Origin: Pseudomonas sp. HN11 | GTDB taxonomy: Bacteria; Pseudomonadota; Gammaproteobacteria; Pseudomonadales; Pseudomonadaceae | Reading direction: 5' to 3' | Assembly (NCBI RefSeq): GCF_021390155.1 | Contig: NZ_CP089985.1 | Coordinates: 941,001 to 1,005,000, forward strand | DNA: 64,000 bases | In this document: piece after piece, positions 18,302 through 28,866 of the stretch | Layout of the letters: every line of letters begins with the position of its first letter | Position numbering within the stretch: the stretch's first letter is position 1 | Notes under the pieces: generated by a model | What the model was told of the DNA's origin: nothing | The model's input: the letters and a program-made list of their open reading frames with translations, nothing else | The model's database searches: none | Program-made: the position numbers and the translations under genes

Positions 18302-21300
18302 ATGGAGCGTCTGATACGCTTTTTTGCCGCTATGACCCGGTGGGGCCTGGGCCTCTGTGCCTTGCTCTTGGTGTTGGCTGCGGTGTATGTGAGCCTGGGG
18401 CGGGAGTTGACACCGCTGGTGGCCGAGTACCGCGCTGAGGTCGAAGCCAAGGCCCAGGCGGCGGTGGAGATGCCTTTGCACATTGGCAGCCTTGAAGGCC
18501 GTTGGAGCGGCTTCGCGCCTGTGTTGCTGGCTCACGATGTGATGGTGGGCGAAGGCAGTCGTGCCTTGCGCCTGGACCAGGTCGAAGTGGTGCCGGATAT
18601 GTGGGCCAGCCTGATGGCCCGCGAAGTGCGCATTGCCCATCTGCAAGTCAGTGGCTTGCAGCTCAGTGTCAAGGAAGACAAGGACGGTAAATGGGCGTTA
18701 CAGGGCCTGCCGGTGCGGGACGACCAGCCTGTTGACCCTGAGCAATTGCTCAAGAACATGCAAAAGGTCAAGCGCGTGTCGCTGCTCGACAGCCAAGTGA
18801 CGTTGCAACCGTTTGATCACGCACCCGTGACCTTGACGTATGTTGGCCTCAGCCTGCATACCGGCATCACCCGCCAACGCCTGGACGCTCGCCTGACGCT
18901 GCCCGACGGCCAGCCCTTGGCGGTGAGCCTGCGCACCCGCATTCGTGCCAGCCAATGGAAGGACGGCGAAGTCCAGGCCTACTTGAGCCTGCCGCAAAGC
19001 GACTGGGCCAAGTGGATTCCGGCCAAGCTGACCCAGCAATGGAAGCTCACCCAATTCAAGGCCGGTGGTGAATTCTGGCTGACCTGGGCTAAGAGCACCG
19101 TGCAGAGCGCGGTGGCACGCCTCAACTCGCCACAGGTAACGGGCAGCTACGCCGACCGCAAACCTGTGCATATCGAGAATCTGGCGCTCACCGCTTACCT
19201 GCAACGCAGCAATACCGGTCTCAAGGTGCTGTTCGACTCGCTGGCGATGAACCTGGGGGAAACCCGCTGGGAATCGCGCCTGCAACTTCAGCAAACCCTG
19301 GCCACCGACAAGGACCAGGAAGTGTGGAAACTCCAGGCCGACCGCCTGGATCTGACGCCGATTACGCCGCTGCTCAATGCCTTGGCGCCGCTGCCGGAAG
19401 GTTTTGCCAAGACCGTCCAGCATCTCAAGGCCACGGGCCTGCTGCGTAATGTGCTGGTGGATTTTCGCCCTCAAGACACGACCGATCAAAAAGTCAGCTT
19501 CGCCGCCAACCTCGAACGCATCGGATTTGATGCCTATTTTGGCGCACCGGCTGCGCGGAACGTGTCTGGCAGCATCAGCGGCGACCTGGGCCATGGCGAG
19601 TTGCGCATGGACAGCAAGGACTTTTCCCTGCATCTCGATCCGATCTTTGCCAAGCCGTGGCAGTATATTCAGGCCAACGCGCGCCTCACGTGGAAGCTCG
19701 ACAAGGAAGGCTTCACCCTGATTGCCCCGTATATCAAAGTGCTGGGCGAGGAGGGCAAGGTCGCTGCGGACTTCCTGATTCGCCTGCATTTCGACCACAG
19801 CCAGGAAGACTACATGGACCTGCGGGTCGGCATGGTCGATGGCGACGGGCGATTCACCCCCAAGTACCTGCCAGCGGTGTTGAGCCCGGCGTTGGATGAG
19901 TGGCTGCGTACGGCGATTCTCAAGGGCGCGGTCGACCAGGGTTTCTTCCAGTATCAGGGGTCGCTGAACCACGACGCACTGCCGGCCTCACGCAATATCA
20001 GCCTGTTCTTCAAGGTGCATGACGCCGAACTGGCATTCCAACCCGGCTGGCCGCATGTGAGCAAGGTCGATGGCGAAGTGTTTGTCGAGGAGAGCGGCGT
20101 ACGCATCCTGGCCAGCAAGGGCCAGTTGCTCGACACCAAGGTCAAGGACGTCTACGTCAATATTCCCCACGCGCCTGTGGGCAAGGACAGTCATCTTTTG
20201 CTTACCGGTGGTTTTTCCGGTGGTTTAGGCGATGGTTTGAAAATCCTTCAGGAAGCGCCGATTGGCACTGCATCAACGTTTGCCGGTTGGAAAGGTGAGG
20301 GCGACCTGCAAGGCAGCCTTGATCTGGATATTCCCTTGGCTAAGGGAACCGAGCCGAAAATCGTGGTGGACTTCAAAACCGACAAGGCGCGCCTGCAACT
20401 GGCGGAGCCTACCCTGGACCTGACCCAGCTCAAGGGCGATTTCCGTTTTGACAGCACCAAGGGCCTCAGTGGCCAGAACATCACGGCCCAGGCGTTCGAC
20501 CGACCTGTCAGCGCGCAGATTTTTGCCGATGGCAAACCAGGCGACATCAGCACGCGTGTGATTGCCAAGGGCCAGGTGACGGTCAAACGGCTGACGGATT
20601 GGTTGAAAATCAGCCAGCCGTTGCCGGTGTCTGGCGATATTCCCTATCAGTTGCAAGTGACCCTGGATGGCGCCGACAGCCAGCTGATGGTCAGCTCCAG
20701 TCTCAAGGGCGTGGCCGTGGATTTACCCGCGCCGTTTGGCATGCCGGCGAGCCAGGGGCGTGACAGCGTGTTCCGCATGACTTTGCAAGGTGCAGAGCGT
20801 CGTTACTGGTTCGACTACGGCGAACTGGCCAATTTCACGTTTGCAGCACCGCCGGACAACTTCAATGAGGGGCGTGGCGAGCTGTTCCTCGGTGATGGCG
20901 ATGCCGTGCTGCCGGGCGCGAAGGGCCTGCGTATCCGTGGAGTGCTGTCGGAACTCGATATCGACCCGTGGAAGAAGCTGGTGGATCGCTACGCGGGCAA
21001 CGATCCGGGCGGCAGCGCCAAGCAATTGCTCAGCGGCGCAGACTTCAAGGTGGGCAAGCTGACCGGTTTTGGTACCCAGTTTGACCAGGTCGATTTGCAA
21101 CTGAACCGCAAACAGGCGGCCTGGGGCTTGCAACTGGACAGCCAGCAGGCGAAGGGCACGGCCAACCTGCCGGACGCCAAGGGCGCGCCGATTGCGATCA
21201 ACCTGCAATACGTGAAGCTGCCGGCGGTGGACCCGAAGGCGCAGGCTGACGAAAACGCGCCAGACCCGTTGGCCGATGTCGATCCAAAAAATATCCCCGC

Positions 21301-22117
21301 ACTGGATATCGCCATTGATCAGTTGTTCCAGGGGCCAGACCTTGTCGGCGCCTGGTCTCTGAAAATCCGTCCAACCGCTAAAGGCTTGGCCTTCAACAAC
21401 CTGGACCTGGGCCTCAAGGGCATGCAACTCAAGGGTGCCGGTGGTTGGGAAGGTACGGCAGGTGACAGCAGCAGTTGGTACAAGGGCCGCTTGGACGGCA
21501 AGAACATTGGTGATGTGCTCAAGGGCTGGGGTTATGCACCTACGGTCACCAGCCAGGATTTCCACTTGGATGTGGATGGGCGTTGGCCTGGCTCGCCGGC
21601 TTACGTAGGGCCCAAACGGTTCTCCGGCAGCCTGGATGCGGCGTTTCGTAACGGCCAGTTCGTGGAAGTGGAAGGCGGCGCACAGGCGCTGCGGGTGTTT
21701 GGCCTGCTGAACTTCAACTCTATTGGGCGCCGTCTGCGCTTGGACTTCTCGGACTTGCTCGGCAAAGGCCTGAGCTATGACCGGGTCAAAGGTTTGTTGG
21801 CGGCGAGCAACGGGGTCTTCGTGACCCGTGAGCCGATCACCATGACCGGGCCGTCGACCAACCTGGAGCTCAACGGCACCCTGGACCTGGTCGCAGACCG
21901 TGTCGACGCCAAGTTGTTGGTCACTCTGCCGGTGACCAACAACCTGCCGATAGCTGCGCTGATCGTCGGAGCGCCCGCCATTGGTGGCGCGTTGTTCTTG
22001 ATCGACAAGCTGATCGGTGACCGCGTGGCGCGCTTCGCCAGCGTGCAATACAAAGTTGAAGGCCCGTGGAAGGACCCGAAAATCACCTTCGACAAGCCAT
22101 TTGAAAAGCCAAACTGA
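18302..22117 (+). CDS. yhdP: YhdP-family AsmA-like lipid transport protein
   Basis: This very long protein (1271 residues) has one N-terminal membrane segment (about 13-33) and then repeating beta-rich periplasmic sequence. It fits the YhdP/TamB/AsmA 'bridge' proteins thought to carry phospholipids to the outer membrane. A DUF3971-type middle and the AsmA-like C-terminal stretch around FGLLNFNSIGRRLRLDFSD are recognisable. The mreBCD-maf-rng-yhdP-tldD order is the same as in enterobacteria. Confidence 0.92.
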   Translation: MERLIRFFAAMTRWGLGLCALLLVLAAVYVSLGRELTPLVAEYRAEVEAKAQAAVEMPLHIGSLEGRWSGFAPVLLAHDVMVGEGSRALRLDQVEVVPDMWASLMAREVRIAHLQVSGLQLSVKEDKDGKWALQGLPVRDDQPVDPEQLLKNMQKVKRVSLLDSQVTLQPFDHAPVTLTYVGLSLHTGITRQRLDARLTLPDGQPLAVSLRTRIRASQWKDGEVQAYLSLPQSDWAKWIPAKLTQQWKLTQFKAGGEFWLTWAKSTVQSAVARLNSPQVTGSYADRKPVHIENLALTAYLQRSNTGLKVLFDSLAMNLGETRWESRLQLQQTLATDKDQEVWKLQADRLDLTPITPLLNALAPLPEGFAKTVQHLKATGLLRNVLVDFRPQDTTDQKVSFAANLERIGFDAYFGAPAARNVSGSISGDLGHGELRMDSKDFSLHLDPIFAKPWQYIQANARLTWKLDKEGFTLIAPYIKVLGEEGKVAADFLIRLHFDHSQEDYMDLRVGMVDGDGRFTPKYLPAVLSPALDEWLRTAILKGAVDQGFFQYQGSLNHDALPASRNISLFFKVHDAELAFQPGWPHVSKVDGEVFVEESGVRILASKGQLLDTKVKDVYVNIPHAPVGKDSHLLLTGGFSGGLGDGLKILQEAPIGTASTFAGWKGEGDLQGSLDLDIPLAKGTEPKIVVDFKTDKARLQLAEPTLDLTQLKGDFRFDSTKGLSGQNITAQAFDRPVSAQIFADGKPGDISTRVIAKGQVTVKRLTDWLKISQPLPVSGDIPYQLQVTLDGADSQLMVSSSLKGVAVDLPAPFGMPASQGRDSVFRMTLQGAERRYWFDYGELANFTFAAPPDNFNEGRGELFLGDGDAVLPGAKGLRIRGVLSELDIDPWKKLVDRYAGNDPGGSAKQLLSGADFKVGKLTGFGTQFDQVDLQLNRKQAAWGLQLDSQQAKGTANLPDAKGAPIAINLQYVKLPAVDPKAQADENAPDPLADVDPKNIPALDIAIDQLFQGPDLVGAWSLKIRPTAKGLAFNNLDLGLKGMQLKGAGGWEGTAGDSSSWYKGRLDGKNIGDVLKGWGYAPTVTSQDFHLDVDGRWPGSPAYVGPKRFSGSLDAAFRNGQFVEVEGGAQALRVFGLLNFNSIGRRLRLDFSDLLGKGLSYDRVKGLLAASNGVFVTREPITMTGPSTNLELNGTLDLVADRVDAKLLVTLPVTNNLPIAALIVGAPAIGGALFLIDKLIGDRVARFASVQYKVEGPWKDPKITFDKPFEKPN

Positions 22118-22165
22118 GAGCCTGTGGAGTAGCATGGCCGCATGTCCATTATGGAGAGACGGCCC

Positions 22166-23014
22166 ATGTCCTTTGCGGTAATTCAAATGGTCAGCCAGAG
22201 CGATGTTCTGGCCAACCTGGTCCAGGCCCGGCGTTTGTTGGAGCAAGCAGCGGTGGGTGGGGCGAAGCTGGCGGTATTGCCGGAAAACTTCGCCGCCATG
22301 GGCCGCCGCGACGTGGCCGATATCGGTCGCGCCGAAGCACTGGGCGAAGGCCCGATCCTGCCGTGGTTGAAGCAGACCGCCCGCGACCTCACCTTATGGA
22401 TAGTGGCAGGTACTTTGCCACTGCCGCCAAAGGATCAGCCGAACGCCAAGTCCAATGCCTGCTCGCTGCTGGTCGATGATCAGGGTGAAATCGTGGCCCG
22501 TTACGACAAGCTGCACCTGTTCGATGTGGATGTCGCCGATGCCCGCGGTCGTTATCGCGAATCCGACGACTATGCTTTCGGGGGTAATGTGGTGGTGGCG
22601 GACACACCGGTCGGCCGTTTGGGCCTGACGGTGTGTTACGACCTGCGCTTCCCCGAGCTGTACAGTGAGTTGCGCGCGGCAGGGGCCGAATTGATTACCG
22701 CCCCTTCGGCGTTTACGGCGGTGACCGGCGCGGCGCATTGGGATGTGCTGATCCGCGCACGCGCCATCGAGACCCAGTGCTACCTGCTGGCGGCGGCTCA
22801 AGGTGGCGAGCATCCTGGGCCACGGGAAACCTACGGCCACGCGGCGATTGTCGACCCCTGGGGGCGTGTGTTGGCGCAACGGGATCAAGGCGAAGCGGTG
22901 TTGCTGGCCGAACGCGATAGCAGTGAACAGGCGTCGATACGGGCGCGCATGCCGGTGGTCAACCATCGGCGCTTTTTCTCGCAGGGCGCACAGCGACCTG
23001 CTTCGGAACGATGA
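22166..23014 (+). CDS. Carbon-nitrogen hydrolase (nitrilase superfamily, Nit1-like)
   Basis: This 282-residue amidase shows the Glu-Lys-Cys triad: Glu40 (LPENFA), Lys115 (YDKLHLFD) and Cys157 ([10 protein letters not shown]). The DLRFPELY context is that of the Nit1/YbeM group, whose members deaminate damaged glutathione (deaminated GSH amidase); that substrate is inferred from family resemblance. The start is the ATG after GGAGAGA at 22166. It is sandwiched between yhdP and tldD. Confidence 0.88.
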   Translation: MSFAVIQMVSQSDVLANLVQARRLLEQAAVGGAKLAVLPENFAAMGRRDVADIGRAEALGEGPILPWLKQTARDLTLWIVAGTLPLPPKDQPNAKSNACSLLVDDQGEIVARYDKLHLFDVDVADARGRYRESDDYAFGGNVVVADTPVGRLGLTVCYDLRFPELYSELRAAGAELITAPSAFTAVTGAAHWDVLIRARAIETQCYLLAAAQGGEHPGPRETYGHAAIVDPWGRVLAQRDQGEAVLLAERDSSEQASIRARMPVVNHRRFFSQGAQRPASER

Positions 23015-23030
23015 ATTTAAGGCCATACCT

Positions 23031-24473
23031 ATGAGCGCGTTGTTGTCCTCAGTCAGTGATCACCTCCTGGCCCCCGGTGGCGTGACCATCGAAAGTCTGC
23101 AAACCGTGCTCGGTGATCTGGCCGGGCCGGGTATTGATGCGGCCGACCTGTATTTCCAGGGCCAAATCTCGGAGTCCTGGACCCTTGAAGATGGCATCGT
23201 CAAGGAAGGCAGTTTCAACCTCGACCAAGGTGTCGGCGTACGCGCTCAGTCCGGTGAAAAAACCGGTTTTGCCTACAGTAACGCGATCACCCTGGAAGCC
23301 TTGGACCTGGCTGCGCGTGCTGCGCGCTCAATCTCTCGTGCCGGCCAGAACGGCACCGTTCAAGCATTCAGCACCCAGGATGTGGCGCAGTTGTATGCGC
23401 CGGACAACCCCCTGGAAGTGATCAGCCGTGCGGAAAAAGTCGAGTTGCTCAAGCGTATCGACGCCGCCACCCGTGCCCTCGACCCGCGTATCCAGCAGGT
23501 CACTGTGAGCATGGTCGGTGTGTGGGAGCGCATCCTGGTGGCGTCTACCGATGGCGGTTTGGCGGCAGATGTACGGCCGCTGGTACGCTTCAACGTCAGT
23601 GTGATCGTCGAACAGAACGGTCGTCGCGAACGCGGTGGCCATGGCGGCGGCGGGCGTACCGACTACCGTTATTTCCTCACCGACGACCGTGCCATGGGCT
23701 ATGCCCGTGAAGCGTTGCGCCAGGCGCTGGTCAACCTGGAAGCCATTCCGGCGCCGGCGGGTACGTTGCCGGTGGTGCTGGGGTCGGGCTGGTCCGGAGT
23801 GCTGCTGCACGAAGCGGTCGGCCACGGTCTTGAAGGTGACTTCAACCGCAAGGGCAGTTCGGCCTACAGTGGTCGCATGGGCGAGATGGTTGCGTCCAAG
23901 CTCTGCACCATCGTCGATGACGGCACCCTGGCCGGTCGCCGTGGCTCGCTGAGCGTCGACGACGAAGGCACCCCGACCGAGTGCACCACCCTGATCGAAA
24001 ACGGTGTGCTCAAGGGTTACATGCAAGACAAGCTCAACGCTCGCCTGATGGGCGTGGCGCGCACCGGTAACGGTCGCCGCGAGTCCTACGCGCATTTGCC
24101 GATGCCACGTATGACCAATACCTACATGCTCGGTGGCGAAAGCGACCCGGCGGAAATCATCGCGTCGGTGAAGCGCGGTATCTACTGCGCCAACCTCGGT
24201 GGCGGGCAGGTGGATATCACCAGCGGCAAATTCGTGTTCTCCACCAGTGAGGCGTACCTGATCGAAGACGGCAAGATTACCGCGCCGGTCAAAGGCGCAA
24301 CGTTGATCGGTAACGGTCCGGAAGCCATGAGCAAGGTGTCGATGGTCGGTAACGACCTGTCGCTGGACAGCGGCGTGGGCACTTGCGGGAAGGACGGGCA
24401 GTCGGTGCCGGTGGGTGTCGGCCAGCCAACGCTGAAGATTGATGCGATTACCGTAGGTGGCACGGGTTCGTAA
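23031..24473 (+). CDS. tldD: Metalloprotease TldD
   Basis: This 480-residue protein is the catalytic subunit of the TldD/TldE (PmbA) heterodimeric protease, which trims peptides such as microcins and CcdA. The zinc motif HEAVGH (260-265) is followed by GLEGDFNRK, as in E. coli. The start is the ATG at 23031, 17 bp after the nitrilase stop. Its partner pmbA lies 0.7 kb downstream beyond the oppositely oriented darP. Confidence 0.96.
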   Translation: MSALLSSVSDHLLAPGGVTIESLQTVLGDLAGPGIDAADLYFQGQISESWTLEDGIVKEGSFNLDQGVGVRAQSGEKTGFAYSNAITLEALDLAARAARSISRAGQNGTVQAFSTQDVAQLYAPDNPLEVISRAEKVELLKRIDAATRALDPRIQQVTVSMVGVWERILVASTDGGLAADVRPLVRFNVSVIVEQNGRRERGGHGGGGRTDYRYFLTDDRAMGYAREALRQALVNLEAIPAPAGTLPVVLGSGWSGVLLHEAVGHGLEGDFNRKGSSAYSGRMGEMVASKLCTIVDDGTLAGRRGSLSVDDEGTPTECTTLIENGVLKGYMQDKLNARLMGVARTGNGRRESYAHLPMPRMTNTYMLGGESDPAEIIASVKRGIYCANLGGGQVDITSGKFVFSTSEAYLIEDGKITAPVKGATLIGNGPEAMSKVSMVGNDLSLDSGVGTCGKDGQSVPVGVGQPTLKIDAITVGGTGS

Positions 24474-24518
24474 GCGGTGGAGCTTCGGGTGGCGAAGACC
24501 GCCACCCGGGGAAGAGGA

Positions 24519-25040
24519 TCAGCGCAGGCCGCGTTGAGTCTCGTCCAGCTCACGGATGTACTTGAAGATTTTACGGCTGGTAGCCGGCGCCTTGTTATGC
24601 GCCAGTTCGTGCTGGGCCTGACGGATCAGGGAGCGCAATTGCTGGCGGTCCGCGTCCGGGTAGTCCGCCACGAATTTCTCCAGCACCGCGTCATCGCCAG
24701 AGATCAGGCGGTCACGCCAACGTTCCAGGTTATGGAAGCGTTCGTTGTACTGGCGAGTGGAGGCATCGGTTTGATCGAGCAACGTCAGAATGGCGTCAAT
24801 GTCCTGATCGCGCATGAGTTTGCCGATAAACGAGATGTGCCGTTTGCGCGCGATATTCGCGGTGTGCTTGGGCGCATCCGCCAAGGCCCGGCGCATTTCG
24901 TCGGTCAATGGCAGTTTTGCAATCAAATCCTTCTTGAGCGTTGTAAGACGCTCGCCAAGGTCAACCAGAGCATGCAGCTCGCGTTTGACCTGGGTTTTGC
25001 TTTTCTCCCCATCGAGGGAGTCGTCGTAAGAATCAACCAT
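24519..25040 (-). CDS. darP: Ribosome biogenesis factor DarP (YjgA)
   Basis: This 173-residue charged, helical protein of the YjgA/DUF615 family associates with late 50S precursors and promotes peptidyl-transferase centre maturation. The motifs KSKTQVKRE near the N-terminus and [18 protein letters not shown] near the C-terminus are typical. I start at the ATG of MVDSYDD; an in-frame ATG 15 bp upstream exists. It is divergent from pmbA and convergent with tldD, which separates the two protease subunits. Confidence 0.93.
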   Translation of the reverse strand: MVDSYDDSLDGEKSKTQVKRELHALVDLGERLTTLKKDLIAKLPLTDEMRRALADAPKHTANIARKRHISFIGKLMRDQDIDAILTLLDQTDASTRQYNERFHNLERWRDRLISGDDAVLEKFVADYPDADRQQLRSLIRQAQHELAHNKAPATSRKIFKYIRELDETQRGLR

Positions 25041-25148
25041 GGTGGCAGTCCGCAAAGAAACGCCGTCATGATAACCAGTCGGGGGCCGCTTGTCCGGCCC
25101 GGTCGCTCGATGGCCTTAACCGAAAGCAGAATTTGAGTGGAGAAAACC

Positions 25149-26495
25149 ATGAGTGCAGCCCAAAGCGTCGGTCCGCAAGCGTTACCGGCACTGCAGGAAC
25201 AAGTCGAGCAGATCCTTGCCGAGGCCAAGCGCCAGGGGGCCAGCGCTTGTGAAGTCGCCGTGTCGCTGGAGCAGGGGCTGTCGACGTCGGTACGTCAGCG
25301 TGAAGTGGAAACCGTTGAGTTCAACCGAGACCAGGGTTTTGGTATCACCTTGTATGTCGGGCAGCGCAAAGGTTCGGCCAGTACCTCGGCCAGCGGTCCG
25401 GAAGCCATTCGCGAGGCGGTTGCGGCTGCGCTGGCAATCGCCAAGCACACCTCCGAAGACGAAAGCTCAGGCCTGGCCGACAAAGCGCTGATGGCCAAGG
25501 ACCTGCAGGATTTCGATCTGTTCCACGCCTGGGAGATCACGCCAGAACAGGCCATTGAAAAGGCGCTGATCTGTGAAGCTGCCGCGTTCGACGCCGATGC
25601 TCGCATCAAGAACGCCGATGGCACCACGTTGAGCACGCATCAGGGTTGCCGTGTGTACGGCAACAGCCATGGTTTTATCGGTGGTTATGCGTCCACCCGC
25701 CATAGCTTGAGCTGCGTGATGATCGCCGAAGCCGATGGCCAGATGCAGCGTGATTACTGGTATGACGTGAACCGTCAGGGCGAGTTGCTGGCGGACGCGA
25801 TCAGCATTGGTCAGCGCGCGGCGCAGCGTGCGGCGAGCCGTCTGGGTGCGCGCCCGGTGCCAACCTGTGAAGTGCCGGTGCTGTTTTCGGCTGAACTGGC
25901 CGGTGGCTTGTTTAGCAGTTTCCTGGGTGCGATTTCCGGTGGCAACTTGTACCGCAAGTCCTCGTTCCTGGAAGGGGCGATTGGCCAGAAGCTGTTTCCG
26001 GAGTGGCTGACCATCGATGAGCGCCCGCACCTGATGCGCGCCCTGGGCAGTACGTCGTTCGACGGTGATGGCCTGGCGACTTATGCCAAGCCGTTTGTCG
26101 AGAAGGGCGAGCTGGTGTCTTACGTATTGGGCACATATGCCGGTCGCAAGCTGGGTCTGCCAAGCACCGCCAACGCTGGTGGCGTGCACAACCTGTTCGT
26201 TACCCATGGTGATGAAGACCAGGCGGCGCTGCTGCGGCGCATGGGGCGTGGCCTGCTGGTGACTGAATTGATGGGCCATGGCCTGAACATGGTCACCGGT
26301 GATTATTCCCGTGGTGCGGCGGGTTTCTGGGTGGAAAATGGCGAGATCCAGTTTGCCGTCCAGGAAGTGACTATCGCCGGAAACATGCGCGATATGTTCA
26401 AGCAGATCGTCGCAGTGGGTAATGATCTGGAACTGCGCAGCAACATTCGTACGGGCTCAGTGTTGATCGAGCGGATGACTGTCGCCGGAAGCTGA
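25149..26495 (+). CDS. pmbA: Metalloprotease PmbA (TldE)
   Basis: This 448-residue protein is the non-catalytic partner of TldD. It has the same overall fold but no HExxxH: the matching region reads VLFSAELAGGLFSSFLGA. It ends in the family C-terminus with GSVLIERMTVAGS. The start follows GGAGA at 25149. A rho-independent terminator lies 22 bp beyond the stop. Confidence 0.95.
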   Translation: MSAAQSVGPQALPALQEQVEQILAEAKRQGASACEVAVSLEQGLSTSVRQREVETVEFNRDQGFGITLYVGQRKGSASTSASGPEAIREAVAAALAIAKHTSEDESSGLADKALMAKDLQDFDLFHAWEITPEQAIEKALICEAAAFDADARIKNADGTTLSTHQGCRVYGNSHGFIGGYASTRHSLSCVMIAEADGQMQRDYWYDVNRQGELLADAISIGQRAAQRAASRLGARPVPTCEVPVLFSAELAGGLFSSFLGAISGGNLYRKSSFLEGAIGQKLFPEWLTIDERPHLMRALGSTSFDGDGLATYAKPFVEKGELVSYVLGTYAGRKLGLPSTANAGGVHNLFVTHGDEDQAALLRRMGRGLLVTELMGHGLNMVTGDYSRGAAGFWVENGEIQFAVQEVTIAGNMRDMFKQIVAVGNDLELRSNIRTGSVLIERMTVAGS

Positions 26496-26516
26496 TCCTC
26501 TCGAGGCTTTACCCAA

Positions 26517-26552
26517 AGGCGCGCCATCTATCAGATGGTGCGCCTTTTTTTT
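26517..26552 (+). terminator. Rho-independent terminator of pmbA
   Basis: AGGCGCGCCATCT pairs with AGATGGTGCGCCT (one G-T pair) around an ATC loop and runs into eight Ts. Confidence 0.92.
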
Positions 26553-26610
26553 GTGGACGTTTTACAGGCAGATTGTTCTGTTGCTATTGTTTTGATTCTT
26601 AATATCATTT

Positions 26611-26629
26611 AATAATAAATATCATTACC
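26611..26629 (+). promoter_or_regulatory. Fur box upstream of fagA
   Basis: AATAATAAATATCATTACC matches 14 of 19 positions of the classical GATAATGATAATCATTATC box and lies 16 bp upstream of the fagA start in a very AT-rich promoter. Fur control of fagA-fumC-orfX-sodA is known in P. aeruginosa. Confidence 0.7.
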
Positions 26630-26644
26630 GAGTGAGTGTGGATC

Positions 26645-27040
26645 ATGAGTCCTGTCCTGCATGAGGATCCTTACCTGGAGAGCTGGCGCTGGATGAGTCG
26701 CCAGATTCGCTGCGGCCTCGACCCAAACGAGCCGCGCCTGATCGAACATTACCTCAATGAGGGTCGATACCTGGCGTGCTGCACCGCGACCCATCCTTGG
26801 ACGATCGCCGAAACCTCATTCCGCCTGCTGCTCGATACCGCCAGCGACATCGCGCTGCCCTGGCATTGGCGCTCCATGTGCCTGGATCAGGCCTGGCGCC
26901 CACTGCGCGACCTGGAAAAACTCTCTCATTGCGCCTGCCGACTCAAGCGTTGGCAGACCTTTGCTTGGCGATTGGCGACCTGCGAATTGCTGCCGTCTAT
27001 TTCTCACTCCGACCTGGTGCAAGGATCTAACGATGAGTAA
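26645..27040 (+). CDS. fagA: Fur-associated protein FagA
   Basis: This 131-residue protein of unknown biochemical function is the first gene of the iron-regulated fagA-fumC-orfX-sodA operon described in P. aeruginosa. It is rich in Trp, Arg and Cys, with a DPYLESWRWMSRQIRCG start, and has no membrane segment. The identity rests on position and general resemblance. It overlaps fumC by 8 bp (ATGAGTAA holds the fumC start and fagA stop), so translation is probably coupled. Confidence 0.85.
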   Translation: MSPVLHEDPYLESWRWMSRQIRCGLDPNEPRLIEHYLNEGRYLACCTATHPWTIAETSFRLLLDTASDIALPWHWRSMCLDQAWRPLRDLEKLSHCACRLKRWQTFAWRLATCELLPSISHSDLVQGSNDE

Positions 27041-28409
27041 CACCCGTATCGAACGCGACAGCATGGGCGAACTGCAAGTGCCTGCCGAGGCCCTGTATGG
27101 TGCGCAAACCCAGCGTGCGGTGAATAACTTCCCGATCAGCCACCAACGCATGCCGGCGCAATTCATTCGCGCCCTCATCCTGGCCAAGGCCGCCGCCGCC
27201 AAGGTCAACGTCGACCTCAAGCAAATCAGCGAAGGGCAGGGCAAGGCCATCGTCGATGCCGCCCAAGGCTTGCTGGAAGGCGATTACATGCAGCACTTCC
27301 CGGTTGATATCTTCCAGACCGGCTCCGGCACCAGCTCCAACATGAACGCCAACGAAGTGATTGCCACCCTCGCCACCCGTTTGCTGGGCGAGGCGATCAA
27401 CCCCAACGATCACGTGAACTGCGGTCAGAGCAGTAACGACATCATCCCGACCACGATCCACGTCAGCGCCGCGCTGGTGCTGCATGAGCGAACACTGCCG
27501 GCCCTGCTGCATTTGGTGCAAGTGATCGAGCAGAAAGCCGAAGAGGTTCACCCGTTCATCAAGACTGGCCGCACGCACTTGATGGACGCCATGCCGGTGC
27601 GCATGAGCCAGGTGCTCAATGGCTGGGCGCAGCAGCTCAAGGCCAATATCGGCCACCTGCAGGATCTATTGCCGAGCCTGCAAGCCCTTGCCCAAGGTGG
27701 TACGGCGGTCGGCACCGGGATCAACGCACACCCGGAGTTCGCCGTGCGTTTCAGCCAGCAACTGAGCAGCTTGTCCGGCGTGCAATTCACCCCCGGCAAG
27801 AACCTGTTCGCGTTGATTGGCTCTCAGGACACCGCCGTCGCCGTCTCCGGCCAATTAAAAGCCACTGCCGTGTCGCTGATGAAAATCGCCAACGACCTGC
27901 GTTGGATGAACTCCGGTCCGCTTGCCGGTCTGGGTGAGATTGAGTTGGAAGGCCTGCAGCCGGGTTCTTCGATCATGCCCGGCAAGGTCAACCCGGTTAT
28001 TCCGGAAGCCACGGCCATGGTCGCCGCGCAGGTCATCGGTAATGACACGGTGATCACCGTCGCCGGCCAGTCGGGCAACTTCGAACTCAACGTGATGCTG
28101 CCTATCATCGCGCAGAGTTTGCTTAGCAGCCTCGAATTGCTGGCCAATTCCAGCCGTTTGCTGGCGGACAAAGCCATCGCCAGCTTCAAGGTCAATGAAG
28201 CCAAGCTCAAGGAAGCCCTGTCGCGCAACCCGATCCTGGTGACCGCACTCAACCCGATCATCGGTTACCAAAAGGCCGCCGAAATCGCCAAGAAGGCCTA
28301 TCAACAGGGCCGTCCGGTGATTGACGTCGCCCTTGAATACACCGACTTGCCGCGCAGCCAACTGGAAATCCTGCTGGATCCGGAAAAGCTCACGGCTGGC
28401 GGTGTGTAA
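27033..28409 (+). CDS. fumC: Class II (iron-independent) fumarase
   Basis: This 458-residue fumarase C hydrates fumarate to malate without an iron-sulfur cluster. The superfamily signature GSSIMPGKVNPV and the His-containing GRTHLMDAMPVRMSQ stretch are present. In the fag operon it replaces iron-dependent fumarase when iron is short. It starts inside the end of fagA. Confidence 0.97.
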   Translation: MSNTRIERDSMGELQVPAEALYGAQTQRAVNNFPISHQRMPAQFIRALILAKAAAAKVNVDLKQISEGQGKAIVDAAQGLLEGDYMQHFPVDIFQTGSGTSSNMNANEVIATLATRLLGEAINPNDHVNCGQSSNDIIPTTIHVSAALVLHERTLPALLHLVQVIEQKAEEVHPFIKTGRTHLMDAMPVRMSQVLNGWAQQLKANIGHLQDLLPSLQALAQGGTAVGTGINAHPEFAVRFSQQLSSLSGVQFTPGKNLFALIGSQDTAVAVSGQLKATAVSLMKIANDLRWMNSGPLAGLGEIELEGLQPGSSIMPGKVNPVIPEATAMVAAQVIGNDTVITVAGQSGNFELNVMLPIIAQSLLSSLELLANSSRLLADKAIASFKVNEAKLKEALSRNPILVTALNPIIGYQKAAEIAKKAYQQGRPVIDVALEYTDLPRSQLEILLDPEKLTAGGV

Positions 28410-28436
28410 TCACCGACCCTGCTTTGGAGGCTCACC

Positions 28437-28865
28437 ATGGAGCACTGGAAACGCACGATCGAACGGGCCAATCGCTGCTTTATGGCGGGCGAGTTGGTTG
28501 ACGCTCGCGAGGCCTATTTGCAAGCCCTGGCCCTGGCCCAAGTGTTGTTTGAACGCTGGGCGGATGCCGACGAGGCAGTGGCGGCCTGCGTCATTTCCCA
28601 TCACAACCTGGCGGACCTGCACCTGCGCCTGAACCAACCGGAGGAAAGCGCGGAATACCTCTGCGCCATCCATCAGCGTCTGCTGCAGACCATGCAGGAC
28701 GCGCGCCTGAGCCCGCAATTGCGGGAAGCGGCGCTGCGCCAGAGCAGCAAAACCTACGTCGAGCTATTGAATTTCATCAGCGATCACGGCGAGTACCCTC
28801 GCACTCATCGCCTATTGGGTGGTGCTACCGCGCGTCCCACAACTCCTCAATACGGAGCACATTGA
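28437..28865 (+). CDS. Conserved fag-operon protein (OrfX)
   Basis: This helical 142-residue protein has TPR-like amphipathic repeats ([30 protein letters not shown]). Its position matches orfX between fumC and sodA in P. aeruginosa. The function is unknown. One base separates its stop from the sodA start, which indicates tight coupling to the dismutase. Confidence 0.8.
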   Translation: MEHWKRTIERANRCFMAGELVDAREAYLQALALAQVLFERWADADEAVAACVISHHNLADLHLRLNQPEESAEYLCAIHQRLLQTMQDARLSPQLREAALRQSSKTYVELLNFISDHGEYPRTHRLLGGATARPTTPQYGAH

Positions 28866-28866
28866 T

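Noticed and set aside
25149..26495. PmbA missing the HExxxH motif as a sign of decay
   Set aside because: The TldE/PmbA subunit naturally lacks the metal site; TldD, encoded nearby, carries it.
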